A stretch of 64,000 bases of DNA, taken from assembly GCA_002507205.1 (NCBI GenBank), contig DAZF01000004.1, forward strand, positions 1 through 64,000. The letters are read 5' to 3'. The first letter of the stretch is position 1, and each line of letters starts with the position of its first letter. The notes beneath the pieces were generated by a model, which made no database searches, was not told the DNA's origin, and saw nothing but the letters and a program-made list of their open reading frames with translations. Below, piece by piece: positions 1-8,010 of the stretch. Source of the DNA: Methanolobus sp. UBA32. GTDB taxonomy: Archaea; Halobacteriota; Methanosarcinia; Methanosarcinales; Methanosarcinaceae. The position numbers were made by a program, and so were the translations under genes.

Positions 1-1452
1 GCAACCATTCTTAAAGAAATGGACATTGAGCACCCTGCAGCAAAGATGATTGTGGAAGTAGCTAAGACCCAGGACGATGAGGTCGGCGACGGAACAACCA
101 CAGCTGCAGTAATTGCCGGCGAACTCCTCAAGAAGGCAGAAGAGCTCATTGAGCAGGACATACACCCAACTATCATCGCATCCGGTTACAGGATGGCTTC
201 ACAGAAAGCAGCCGAGATCCTTAAAGGGCTTGCAGTATCCGTCACCAGAGATAGCAGGGATGTACTGTTAAACATATCCGGAACAGCAATGACCGGAAAG
301 GGTGCAGAAGCAACAAAGGATGTACTTGCAAACATTACAGTTGATGCAATCCTGAGCATTGTTGATGAAGACAACAAGGTCGATATGGAAAACATCAAGA
401 TCGAAAAGAAGGTCGGAGCACGTATCGAGGAATCCGAACTTATTAAAGGTATGATCATTGACAAAGAACGTGTTCACACCAACATGCCAAAGAAGGTCGA
501 GAACGCGAAGATCGCACTCATCAATACAGCTATCGAGCTCAAAGACACAGAAGTCGATGCAGAGATCTCCATCACATCACCTGAACAGCTCCAGTCATTC
601 CTTGACCAGGAAGAGAAGATGATCAAAGACCTCGTCGGCAAAGTTGTAGCCAGCGGTGCAAACGTCGTATTCTGCCAGAAGGGAATCGATGACATGGCAC
701 AGCACTACCTTGCAAAGGCAGGCGTATTTGCCATCAGACGTGTCAAGAAGAGCGACATGCAGAAACTTTCAAGAGCAACCGGTGCAAAGCTCATTACAAA
801 CGTTGATGAGATCACAGAAGCTGACATGGGCAAGGCAGATCTTGTAGAAGAGAAGAAGATTGGCGGCGACCCAATGACCTTCGTAACAGGATGCGTAAAT
901 CCAAAGGCAGTTTCAATCCTCCTTCGCGGTGGCACAGAACACGTCATTGACAACATCGAGAGAGCACTCAACGACTCACTCAGAGTAGTCGGCGTAGCAA
1001 TCGAGGACGAGAAACTTGTAGCTGGTGGCGGATCGCCTGAAGTTGAAGTTGCACTCAGACTCCAGGAATACGCAGCAACACTCAGCGGCAGGGAACAGCT
1101 TGCAGTCAAAGCATTCGCAGAAGCTCTGGAAGTAATTCCAAGAACACTTGCTGAGAACGCAGGTCTTGACCCAATAGACATGCTTATGGAGCTCCGTGCA
1201 CACCACGAGAAGGGCACAAAGACAGCAGGTCTTAACGTCTACGAAGGAAAGGTTATCGACATGTGGGAAGCAGGCGTAGTTGAGCCACTCAGGGTAAAGA
1301 CCCAGGCAATCAACGCAGCTGCTGAATCTGCAGTCATGATCCTCAGGATCGATGATATCATCGCATCCAGACAGGGTGGAGCAGGACCTTCCGCAGAAGA
1401 CATGGTTCCAGGCGGCATGCCCCCAGGAATGATGGGCGGCATGGATATGTAA
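1..1452 (+). CDS. Thermosome (group II chaperonin) subunit, 5'-truncated by the window edge
   Basis: Subunit of the archaeal thermosome, the ATP-driven double-ring protein-folding chamber of the cytosol. The frame is open from base 1, so only the first 65-70 residues of a ~550-residue protein are missing, and the loss is due to the window edge. The ATPase motif GDGTTT lies at visible residues 29-34. The apical domain follows, then the C-terminal ATP-binding motif region ([10 protein letters not shown]), then a Gly/Met-rich tail ending GGMDM that is typical of thermosome subunits projecting into the ring cavity. A hairpin plus T-run follows the stop. Archaea often carry two or three paralogous subunits, and which one this is cannot be told here. 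Confidence 0.97.
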   Translation, partial: ATILKEMDIEHPAAKMIVEVAKTQDDEVGDGTTTAAVIAGELLKKAEELIEQDIHPTIIASGYRMASQKAAEILKGLAVSVTRDSRDVLLNISGTAMTGKGAEATKDVLANITVDAILSIVDEDNKVDMENIKIEKKVGARIEESELIKGMIIDKERVHTNMPKKVENAKIALINTAIELKDTEVDAEISITSPEQLQSFLDQEEKMIKDLVGKVVASGANVVFCQKGIDDMAQHYLAKAGVFAIRRVKKSDMQKLSRATGAKLITNVDEITEADMGKADLVEEKKIGGDPMTFVTGCVNPKAVSILLRGGTEHVIDNIERALNDSLRVVGVAIEDEKLVAGGGSPEVEVALRLQEYAATLSGREQLAVKAFAEALEVIPRTLAENAGLDPIDMLMELRAHHEKGTKTAGLNVYEGKVIDMWEAGVVEPLRVKTQAINAAAESAVMILRIDDIIASRQGGAGPSAEDMVPGGMPPGMMGGMDM

Positions 1453-1695
1453 ATATCCTAAAGCAAAAAATATAAACACAAACTCATTTGCGCAGGTTCT
1501 TCTGAATTCTGCGCAAAACTGCTTTTTTTGTAAGAATATTAGCTTATTACCTCTTTTTCTTAATACTAACTTTAAGTGATTACTTTGCATCGTTCTGATT
1601 AAATGACTGCACATCACGACCTTTCTTGCTGCACAATGAATTAGCAGAAAAATAGAATTCAGTGATTACAGGTATAGGGTTTTTCAACAAAAACA
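1453..1695. other. Intergenic spacer between thermosome gene and restriction island
   Basis: This is the left part of a 314-bp gap. Apart from the terminator at 1487-1529 it is AT-rich and holds no convincing ORF, tRNA or repeat. It is the left boundary of the accessory restriction island, and no direct repeat or att-like site was seen. Confidence 0.6.
1487..1529 (+). terminator. Hairpin plus T-run terminator of the thermosome gene
   Basis: A perfect 9-bp inverted repeat (TTTGCGCAG, 1487-1495, with CTGCGCAAA, 1509-1517) around a 13-nt loop is followed by seven T's at 1523-1529. It sits 35 bp past the thermosome stop. The T-run is the part expected to stop archaeal RNA polymerase; the hairpin may stabilise the 3' end. 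Confidence 0.65.
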
Positions 1696-1724
1696 TATTT
1701 ACAGTAACATCGTTACTGTAAATA
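1696..1724. promoter_or_regulatory. Operator palindrome 1 upstream of the restriction operon
   Basis: A perfect 13-3-13 inverted repeat: arms of TATTTACAGTAAC and its complement around ATC, centred on 1710. It lies just upstream of the TATA-like element at 1733-1743. Its inner core recurs as a second palindrome centred on 1752, exactly 42 bp away. The arrangement suggests a dimeric repressor or activator controlling the downstream operon. No matching regulator could be identified in the window. Confidence 0.7.
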
Positions 1725-1732
1725 CGAACACA

Positions 1733-1743
1733 TTATATAAATA
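1733..1743 (+). promoter_or_regulatory. TATA box of the restriction operon (probably leaderless)
   Basis: The TTATATAAATA element is centred about 29 bp upstream of the GTG at 1767. With normal archaeal TATA-to-start spacing, transcription would begin at or within a few bases of the start codon, giving a leaderless mRNA. No Shine-Dalgarno sequence precedes the GTG, which agrees with this. Confidence 0.6.
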
Positions 1744-1762
1744 CAGTAACATTATTACTGTA
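1742..1762. promoter_or_regulatory. Operator palindrome 2, between TATA box and start codon
   Basis: A 9-3-9 inverted repeat with one mismatched pair (TACAGTAAC, ATT, ATTACTGTA), centred on 1752. It shares the inner core of the palindrome at 1696-1724. It covers the expected transcription start, so a bound protein should block initiation. The 42-bp centre-to-centre distance is about four helical turns and would put two bound dimers on the same face of the DNA. Confidence 0.65.
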
Positions 1763-1766
1763 ATAT

Positions 1767-2366
1767 GTGAAGGAAGTAAAAATCAAAGATATAGCAACGA
1801 TACAAACAGGATATTCATTCAGATCAAGGCTCGAAGTATCTGAAAATGGGAATGTTGAAGTTATCCAGATGAAAGATCTGCTTGATGACAACACAGTAGA
1901 CCATAGTGAATTAATGAAGATTGACATGCCGACCCCAAAAGAGCAACATTTTGCCCAAATCGGGGATCTGGTGTTTAGGTCAAGAGGACAAATAAATACT
2001 TCTGCAGTCATCCTTGAAAATCCAGGAAAGGCCATTATTGCTGCACCCCTGATAAGAATCAGGATCACAGACCCTGAAACTGTTTTGCCAGAATACCTAA
2101 ACTGGTACATTAGGCAAACTGATGCACAACGCTATCTAACTTCTGTACAGGCAGGGACATCAGTGAGCATGATCAGAAGCAAACAACTGGAAGAGATGCC
2201 TGTTCACATACCTTCCTTGAAAATTCAAAAAACAATCGTTGAGCTGGCAGCATTGTCAGCCAGAGAACAGAGAATATTGAGAGTATTAGCTGAAAAACGG
2301 GAGAAGTACATTTCAACACTACTAATGCAGCTTGCAAAAGAGGATAAAAATTATGAAAAAAATTGA
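1767..2366 (+). CDS. Short HsdS-like (type I restriction specificity-type) protein
   Basis: A 199-residue protein resembling one half of a type I HsdS subunit: one target-recognition-like domain (about residues 1-150) then a helical segment (about 155-195) like the HsdS spacer. The N-terminus (VKIKDIATIQTGYSF) is typical of HsdS repeats. A full two-domain HsdS is encoded separately at 6284, so this may be an alternative half-subunit that dimerises, or a specialised DNA-reading protein for the operon. It starts at GTG with no SD, consistent with a leaderless transcript, and overlaps hsdM by 14 bp. Family resemblance is clear; the function as a specificity subunit is inferred. Confidence 0.85.
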   Translation: MKEVKIKDIATIQTGYSFRSRLEVSENGNVEVIQMKDLLDDNTVDHSELMKIDMPTPKEQHFAQIGDLVFRSRGQINTSAVILENPGKAIIAAPLIRIRITDPETVLPEYLNWYIRQTDAQRYLTSVQAGTSVSMIRSKQLEEMPVHIPSLKIQKTIVELAALSAREQRILRVLAEKREKYISTLLMQLAKEDKNYEKN

Positions 2367-3915
2367 CCAAAAAGATATCAACAATGCGGCCTGGGCTGCA
2401 TGCGACACATTCAGAGGAGTTGTTGACCCGGCACAGTACAAAGACTACATTCTCGTCATGCTCTTCCTGAAATACATCTCCGATGTGTGGCAGGACCATT
2501 ATGACTCATACAGAGAGCAGTACGGAGATAATGCCCGAATCAGACGCAAGCTTGAACGTGAAAGATTTGTTCTTCCAGACATTAAACTAATCCAAACTGA
2601 TGAAAAAACAGGTGACGAAATTGTACTGGATGAGTTCCCAGCCACATATTACAGCCTTTATGACCGCAGGGCTGCCGCTAATATTGGCGAATTGATCAAC
2701 ATTGTTCTCGATCATATTGAAGAATCAAATAAGAGCAAACTTGAGGGAGTTTTCCGCAACATTGACTTTAACAGCGAAGCAAATCTGGGAAAAACAAAGG
2801 ATAGGAACAGACGTCTGAAGCAGCTTCTGGAAGACTTCCACAAACCACAGTTGAGTATGAAGCCAAGCCTTGTTTCGGAGGATGTGATTGGAAACACCTA
2901 CATATACCTGATAGAGCGCTTTGCTTCGGATTCCGGGAAAAAGGCTGGAGAGTTCTTTACCCCGTCGAAGGTTACGGAATTGGTTGCCAGGCTTGCCAGG
3001 CCGAAGTCAGGGGACCGCATATGTGACCCTGCATGTGGCTCCGGCGGCCTTCTGGTACAGGCAGCCAGACAAATATCCAACCATGATTTTGCTCTTTTCG
3101 GACAGGAATCTAATGGCAGTACGTGGGCATTGTGTCGGATGAATATGTTTCTGCACAGTTTTGACAGTGCCCGCATTGAGTGGTGTGATACGCTGAACAG
3201 CCCACTTCTTGTAGAGAACGACCGTTTGATGAAGTTCAATTGTGTTGTTGCCAATCCGCCATTCTCACTGGATAAATGGGGTGCTGAGAATGCAGAAAGT
3301 GATCATTATAACCGTTTCTGGCGTGGGGTTCCTCCAAAAAGCAAGGGAGACTGGGCGTTTATCAGCCATATGGTTGAAACTGCATTTGAAAAGGAAGGAC
3401 GTGTGGCCGTTGTTGTGCCTCACGGAGTTCTTTTCAGGGGAGCTAAGGAAGGACTGATCCGCCAGAAGATGGTCGAGGAAAATCTGCTTGATGCAGTTAT
3501 CGGGCTTCCGGGAAACCTGTTCCCCACCACCAATATCCCTGTGGCGATCCTGGTCTTTGACCGCTCACGGGAAAAGGGTGGAGCCAGAGAGGACTATAAG
3601 GATGTTCTCTTCATCGATGCCAGCCGGGAATTTGTCTCCGGCAAGAACCAGAACACACTTTCAGACGAGCATCTGGCAAGGATCATGGAAGTGTATGATT
3701 CCAGAGAGGACGTGGATAAATATGCCCATGTAGCTGATCTTGAGGAGATAAAGGAGAACGATTTCAACCTGAACATCCCCCGCTACGTGGACACATTCGA
3801 GGAGGAGAAGGAAATCGATATCGATGCTGTCCAGCAGGAGATCGATGATCTGGAAAAGGAACTGGCAGAGATCAGAGTGAAGATGGCTGAGAAGCTGAGG
3901 GAGATTCGGCGATGA
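2353..3915 (+). CDS. hsdM: Type I restriction-modification system methyltransferase subunit HsdM
   Basis: N6-adenine DNA methyltransferase subunit of a type I restriction-modification complex (520 aa). It methylates the recognition sequence in host DNA so that HsdR does not cut it. An HsdM N-terminal helical domain covers about residues 5-150. The SAM-binding motif DPACGSGG is near residue 224 and the catalytic NPPF near residue 301. A C-terminal helical tail (about 475-520) is likely for HsdS contact. The ATG at 2353 is chosen because homologues start with this MKKID-type sequence; a TTG seven codons upstream is in frame. It overlaps the HsdS-like gene by 14 bp and rhuM by ATGA, so it is translationally coupled. 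Confidence 0.95.
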   Translation: MKKIDQKDINNAAWAACDTFRGVVDPAQYKDYILVMLFLKYISDVWQDHYDSYREQYGDNARIRRKLERERFVLPDIKLIQTDEKTGDEIVLDEFPATYYSLYDRRAAANIGELINIVLDHIEESNKSKLEGVFRNIDFNSEANLGKTKDRNRRLKQLLEDFHKPQLSMKPSLVSEDVIGNTYIYLIERFASDSGKKAGEFFTPSKVTELVARLARPKSGDRICDPACGSGGLLVQAARQISNHDFALFGQESNGSTWALCRMNMFLHSFDSARIEWCDTLNSPLLVENDRLMKFNCVVANPPFSLDKWGAENAESDHYNRFWRGVPPKSKGDWAFISHMVETAFEKEGRVAVVVPHGVLFRGAKEGLIRQKMVEENLLDAVIGLPGNLFPTTNIPVAILVFDRSREKGGAREDYKDVLFIDASREFVSGKNQNTLSDEHLARIMEVYDSREDVDKYAHVADLEEIKENDFNLNIPRYVDTFEEEKEIDIDAVQQEIDDLEKELAEIRVKMAEKLREIRR

Positions 3916-4952
3916 GCGAGAGTAGTAAAAAATTAATCCGCAACAGCACTGCGGAATTTCTCATCTTTACCGGGCAGGCTGGCGAACAGAGCATTGAAGT
4001 AAGATACGAAGATGAGACTATCTGGCTATCCCAGAAAATGATTGCAACTTTGTTTGAAGTGAGTGTCAAAACGATAAGTGAGCATTTGATAAATTGCTAC
4101 AAACAGTCTGAGATTAATAAAAATGAAACCATCCGGAAATTCCAGATAGTTCAAACTGAAGGTTCAAGAGAAGTCAAAAGATCGGTCGATTTTTACAATC
4201 TTGACGCTATAATTTCTGTAGGATACAGGGTTAATTCGATACGTGCAACACAGTTTCGTCAATGGGCTACGAGAGTTTTGCACGACTTTGCCATCAAGGG
4301 CTATGTGCTGGATAAAAAGCGTATGGAAAATGGCTCATTCCTTAACGAAGATTATTTTGAGCATCTTCTTGAGGAAATTCGAGAGATCCGGCTCAGTGAG
4401 CGTAGGTTTTACCAGAAGATTACAGATATTTACGCCACCAGTATGGACTACAATAGGAATGCACCTACAACTAAGGCATTTTTTGCGAGAGTACAGAACA
4501 AGTTGCATTTTGCCATACATGGACGCACAGCAGCCGAACTTATTGTGGAGCGGGCAGACAGTACTAAAACTAACATGGGACTTAGTACCTGGGAAAATGC
4601 ACCAGATGGAAAGATTGTGAAAAGCGATGTTTCGGTTGCTAAAAATTATCTTGCAAAAGGTGAACTGGAATCATTAGGACGTATCGTTAACGCCTATCTG
4701 GATTTGGCGGAGGAAAGGGCACGAAGAAGAATACCAATGACAATGGAAGATTGGGCTAAACGTCTGGATAAGTTCCTTGAGTTTGATGATCGTGATATTC
4801 TTCATGACGGTGGAAAAATAACTTCCAATACTGCTAAAGAATATGCTGAAAGCGAGTTCCAAAAATACCGTATTGTGCAGGATCGGATGTTTGAATCAGA
4901 TTTTGACAGAATGATCAAGGATTTGCCAAAGAATCCACAGAATGAGGAATAA
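3912..4952 (+). CDS. rhuM: RhuM-family protein
   Basis: A 346-residue member of the RhuM family, named from a Salmonella pathogenicity island but found widely in mobile and type I restriction loci. The biochemical role is unknown. The N-terminal part (about residues 20-125) looks like a DNA-binding region, with a likely helix-turn-helix around TLFEVSVKTISEHL. The central and C-terminal part (about 150-320) carries conserved features such as TTKAFFARVQNKLHFA. Length is normal for the family and the frame is intact. It starts within the hsdM stop (ATGA). Its place inside the hsd operon suggests an accessory or regulatory role in restriction or phage defence, which is inferred from context only. 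Confidence 0.88.
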   Translation: MSESSKKLIRNSTAEFLIFTGQAGEQSIEVRYEDETIWLSQKMIATLFEVSVKTISEHLINCYKQSEINKNETIRKFQIVQTEGSREVKRSVDFYNLDAIISVGYRVNSIRATQFRQWATRVLHDFAIKGYVLDKKRMENGSFLNEDYFEHLLEEIREIRLSERRFYQKITDIYATSMDYNRNAPTTKAFFARVQNKLHFAIHGRTAAELIVERADSTKTNMGLSTWENAPDGKIVKSDVSVAKNYLAKGELESLGRIVNAYLDLAEERARRRIPMTMEDWAKRLDKFLEFDDRDILHDGGKITSNTAKEYAESEFQKYRIVQDRMFESDFDRMIKDLPKNPQNEE

Positions 4953-5013
4953 CAGGTGCGGAAGATTTAATGAAATTACCTCAAACAAAATCAAAAAATC
5001 CGGAATTGGAATC

Positions 5014-5403
5014 ATGAGTCAGAATCAGAATCAGATTAACACGTTAACGAATTATGCTGAAACCAGAAACCTGAGGTGCACGGTGCTGTTTGCGGAATTT
5101 TTCCCTGATTATAAGATTATCGTTCCACTGGCACGACAATTAAGCTGGTCGCAGTTTGCTACCAATTCAGGAAACAATAATTCTGATTTTAGATTCCAGT
5201 TAACTGCGGAAGAATATAAGGTTTTGAGGTCACAGATTGTTACCTCAAGTTCAGAACGCGAAGGATGGCACTATTTACCTTATGTATTTACTGAGCAAGG
5301 CGTGTCAATGCTGTCTGCGGTATTGGAAAGTGAGAAGGCAATTGGAATCACAAACCATTTTCGTGACGTTACGAAAATGGTCCGAGGAGAGGGGAAACAA
5401 TGA
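5014..5403 (+). CDS. Mosaic ORF with DUF1016-, ORF6N- and DinD-like pieces; probably decayed
   Basis: A 129-residue ORF from the ATG at 5014; an in-frame ATG at 4942 inside the rhuM end would add 24 residues. It reads as fragments of three families joined in frame. Residues ~15-45 (NLRCTVLFAEFFPDY, QLSWSQF) resemble the YhcG/DUF1016 N-terminal domain. Residues ~55-110 (DFRFQLTAEEYK, YLPYVFTEQGVSMLSAVL) resemble the C-terminal half of an ORF6N/KilA-type domain. The last ~15 residues (NHFRDVTKMV) resemble an internal DinD stretch. Each piece is shorter than its domain, so DNA binding or nuclease activity is doubtful. The stop overlaps dinD by ATGA. It is probably a deletion-fusion remnant kept in frame, perhaps for translational coupling. 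Confidence 0.6.
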   Translation: MSQNQNQINTLTNYAETRNLRCTVLFAEFFPDYKIIVPLARQLSWSQFATNSGNNNSDFRFQLTAEEYKVLRSQIVTSSSEREGWHYLPYVFTEQGVSMLSAVLESEKAIGITNHFRDVTKMVRGEGKQ

Positions 5404-6287
5404 ACGAGAAAGATATTGAAAGTGAGCACTACGGAACATTCGATAGTATAAAGAACATTGATTCAGACGGAAGAGAGTTCTGGACTGCTCGAAAACTATC
5501 AAAAATCCTGAATTATTCCGAGTACAGGCATTTTTTGCCGGTTGTTGAAAGAGCAAAAGAAGCATGCCGAAATAGTGGTTATGAGATTTCCGACCATTTC
5601 GAGGAGTTCCTCGATATGGTTGTGATCGGCTCAGGAGCGAAGAGAAAACTTGAAGAGATCCGGCTTTCCCGCTATGCCTGCTACCTGATAGTTCAAAATG
5701 CGGACCCTTCAAAACCAATTATTGCAACCGGCCAGACATATTTTGCGATACAGACACGCAGACAGGAACTTGCAGATGATAAGGAATTCCAGCGTCTGAA
5801 GGAAGAAGAGAAACGCCTGTTTCTGCGTAACGAGATGCGGGAACATAATAAGCAACTTGTTGAAACTGCTCAGCAAGCCGGAGTGAGATCTGATCTTGAT
5901 TTCGCAATATTTCAAAATCACGGATATAAGGGTCTTTATGGAGGACTGGGAGCTAAGGATATTCACCGGCGAAAGGGACTGAAAAGAAATCAGCAGATTC
6001 TCGACAACATGGGCAGTACCGAACTTGCTGCAAATCTGTTCCGTGCCACACAGACTGAAGAAAAACTGCGAAGAGAAAAGATACAGGGCAAAACAAAAGC
6101 CAATGACACTCATTTTGAAGTCGGCAAAAAAGTACGCCAGACGATCGAGGAACTTGGCGGAACCATGCCTGAGAATCTACCCACCCCAGAAGAAGACCTG
6201 AAAAAGCTGGAATGCCGGGTGAAGTCCGCAGATAAGAAAATGATCAAAGGTAGTAAACTGCCGGAGAGGCTGGAGAGTGGAAAATGA
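5400..6287 (+). CDS. dinD: DinD-like (DNA damage-inducible protein D family) protein
   Basis: A 295-residue DinD-family protein. E. coli DinD is SOS-induced and inhibits RecA-DNA filaments; family members often sit inside type I restriction loci. The N-terminal BRO/KilA-like region carries FDSIKNI, GREFWTARKLSKIL and the hallmark GSGAKRKLEEIRLSRYAC followed by IVQNADPSKP (about residues 80-105). A charged helical part (about 110-165) and the family C-terminal domain follow. Length is normal and the frame intact. It overlaps the mosaic ORF upstream and hsdS downstream, each by ATGA, so it is part of the restriction operon. A role in damping repair of restriction breaks is speculative. Confidence 0.88.
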   Translation: MNEKDIESEHYGTFDSIKNIDSDGREFWTARKLSKILNYSEYRHFLPVVERAKEACRNSGYEISDHFEEFLDMVVIGSGAKRKLEEIRLSRYACYLIVQNADPSKPIIATGQTYFAIQTRRQELADDKEFQRLKEEEKRLFLRNEMREHNKQLVETAQQAGVRSDLDFAIFQNHGYKGLYGGLGAKDIHRRKGLKRNQQILDNMGSTELAANLFRATQTEEKLRREKIQGKTKANDTHFEVGKKVRQTIEELGGTMPENLPTPEEDLKKLECRVKSADKKMIKGSKLPERLESGK

Positions 6288-7465
6288 AGTTGCCTGATGG
6301 GTGGACAGTAAAACCGATTTTTGAGGTTGCTCCTATTGTAAGCAAACTAGTTGATCCAAAGCTAGACGAATATTCTCAACTGACTCTTATTGCGCCCAAT
6401 CACATCCAGCAAAAAAGTGGACAAATAATCGCTAAGGAGACGGCAGCAGAGCAATCTGCAATTAGTGGTAAGTACCTAGTTTCAGAGAATGATGTTATTT
6501 ACTCTAAAATACGTCCATATCTGATGAAAGCTGCAATTTCCGCTGAAAAATGTCTTTGTAGTGCTGATATGTACCCACTGCATTGCAACAGTGAAATCGA
6601 GCCAAGGTATTTGCATTCAGTTTTATTGAGTGAGCGATTTACCTATTATGCAAATTCTTGTTCTGCTCGAACGGGAATTCCAAAGTTAAACAGAGAAGAC
6701 ATGGGAGAATACTTGTTAAACCTCCCCCCACTCCCCGAACAAAAAGCCATTGCCGACCTGCTATCCACAGGGGATGAGGCCATCGAGAAAACCGGAAGGC
6801 TGATTCAGGCGAAGGAGAAACGGTTTAAGCAACTCCTGATTGATCTGATTTATGTGCCTGCTTTTGAAGGTAAATGGAAGCAGGTCAGGACAAAATCGCT
6901 TTTCAAAGAACGCAAAGAAACAAACCGAGGTGATTTGCCACTTCTTTCCATAACAAATGGAGAAGGGGTGATTCCTCGTGAAGATACGAATCGAAAAGAC
7001 ACATCAAATGAAGATAAATCCAAGTATCTTAGAATATGCCCTGGAGATATTGGATATAACACTATGAGAATGTGGCAAGGTGTCTCTGCTCTTTCACCTT
7101 TAGAAGGAATTGTGAGCCCGGCTTATACAATATGCATTCCAGGAGAAAAGCTCTATCCCTCGTTTGTCGCTTATTTATTCAAAATGCCTTTCATGATTCA
7201 TCGATTTTATCGATATTCACAGGGTTTAACCTCAGATACCTGGAATCTTAAATATCCTCACTTCGGTGAGGTCAAAATGCCACTCCCACCGCTCGAAGAA
7301 CAAAAAGCCATCTCAGAAACCTTATCCACCGCCCAGCATGAGATCGACCTGCTAAAACAACTGGCAGATAAATACAAAACTCAGAAACGTGGCCTGATGC
7401 AGAAGATGCTTACGGGCGAGTGGCGGGTGAAGGAAGAGATAATCAGACAATATTCCGAGGCGTGA
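6284..7465 (+). CDS. hsdS: Type I restriction-modification system specificity subunit HsdS
   Basis: A full-length, two-domain specificity subunit (393 aa) that reads both halves of a bipartite recognition site and bridges HsdM and HsdR. Target-recognition domain 1 spans about residues 1-145. The conserved end LPPLPEQKAIADLL (near 147) and a helical spacer follow. Domain 2 spans about 200-340, and the second conserved end (PLPPLEEQKAISETL) and spacer helix run to about 385. The internal duplication is the normal HsdS architecture. It is coupled to dinD by ATGA. The DNA sequence recognised cannot be predicted from the gene by eye. Confidence 0.93.
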   Translation: MKLPDGWTVKPIFEVAPIVSKLVDPKLDEYSQLTLIAPNHIQQKSGQIIAKETAAEQSAISGKYLVSENDVIYSKIRPYLMKAAISAEKCLCSADMYPLHCNSEIEPRYLHSVLLSERFTYYANSCSARTGIPKLNREDMGEYLLNLPPLPEQKAIADLLSTGDEAIEKTGRLIQAKEKRFKQLLIDLIYVPAFEGKWKQVRTKSLFKERKETNRGDLPLLSITNGEGVIPREDTNRKDTSNEDKSKYLRICPGDIGYNTMRMWQGVSALSPLEGIVSPAYTICIPGEKLYPSFVAYLFKMPFMIHRFYRYSQGLTSDTWNLKYPHFGEVKMPLPPLEEQKAISETLSTAQHEIDLLKQLADKYKTQKRGLMQKMLTGEWRVKEEIIRQYSEA

Positions 7466-7467
7466 TT

Positions 7468-7998
7468 ATGGCAAAGAGGAGACTGAACTCACTGGAAAAG
7501 GCAGAGCTGGTTGCTCTGGTGAAGGACATGATGGAACTGTCTGATGATAATAAGCTCTTTGTCAGGTCGGTGCTTGCAGACACCGAAGATATTGATGTTG
7601 AGAAGTACAAGAAGAAAATATCCCATGCGTTGAGTTTCGATATGAGAAAATCGCAATACTGGGATCTTGAAGAGGCGGCGCGCATTCTCCGGTATGTTGA
7701 AAAGGCTACTGATGATGCAATGATCATTGCGGACATTTATGTTCATGCAGTGGTAGAAGGAGAGAAAATCACCGACATGTTCGGGGATATTGACGAAGAC
7801 TATTACTGTTCGATGGAAGAAATCTATGGGAATGCTGCAAAATGGGTTCTTGCTTCGGAAAAGCAGGGAAACGACATTTCCAGCCTAAAGGAAAGCATGC
7901 ATCAGGTCATGACCACAGCCAGGAACATCGGCTGGGGATACGGTGATGAAATCTCGTACCTCTGGACTGAATATTTCGAAGACACCGACATAGAATAA
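7468..7998 (+). CDS. Conserved hypothetical protein inside the restriction operon
   Basis: A 176-residue, acidic, probably all-helical soluble protein that I do not recognise with certainty; it may belong to a small DUF family found near restriction genes. The N-terminus (MAKRRLNSLEKAELV) and repeated helical stretches rich in Glu, Asp and Lys suggest a helical-repeat fold. No catalytic motif, membrane segment or cysteine cluster is visible. The ATG at 7468 is chosen over an in-frame GTG at 7420 that would overlap the hsdS C-terminus by 46 bp. It sits 2 bp past the hsdS stop, and hsdR follows after 12 bp. An adaptor or regulator of the type I complex is possible but unproven. Confidence 0.75.
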   Translation: MAKRRLNSLEKAELVALVKDMMELSDDNKLFVRSVLADTEDIDVEKYKKKISHALSFDMRKSQYWDLEEAARILRYVEKATDDAMIIADIYVHAVVEGEKITDMFGDIDEDYYCSMEEIYGNAAKWVLASEKQGNDISSLKESMHQVMTTARNIGWGYGDEISYLWTEYFEDTDIE

Positions 7999-8010
7999 GG
8001 AGGAAATACC

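Noticed and set aside
1-1452. Truncated thermosome pseudogene
   Set aside because: The frame is open to base 1 and the motifs are intact, so the missing N-terminus is due to the window edge.
976-1617. 213-codon antisense ORF over the thermosome gene
   Set aside because: Shadow of the thermosome reading frame. Its cysteine-rich composition matches no family and the sense gene is well supported.
1696-1762. CRISPR-like or transposon-end repeats upstream of the restriction operon
   Set aside because: There are only two palindromes, 42 bp apart centre to centre, with a promoter between them. No third unit, no spacer regularity and no transposase are seen, so an operator reading is better.
1767-7465. 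Site-specific recombination or shufflon between the short HsdS-like gene and hsdS
   Set aside because: The two genes share family motifs only; I see no long identical stretch or inverted repeats that would support DNA inversion.
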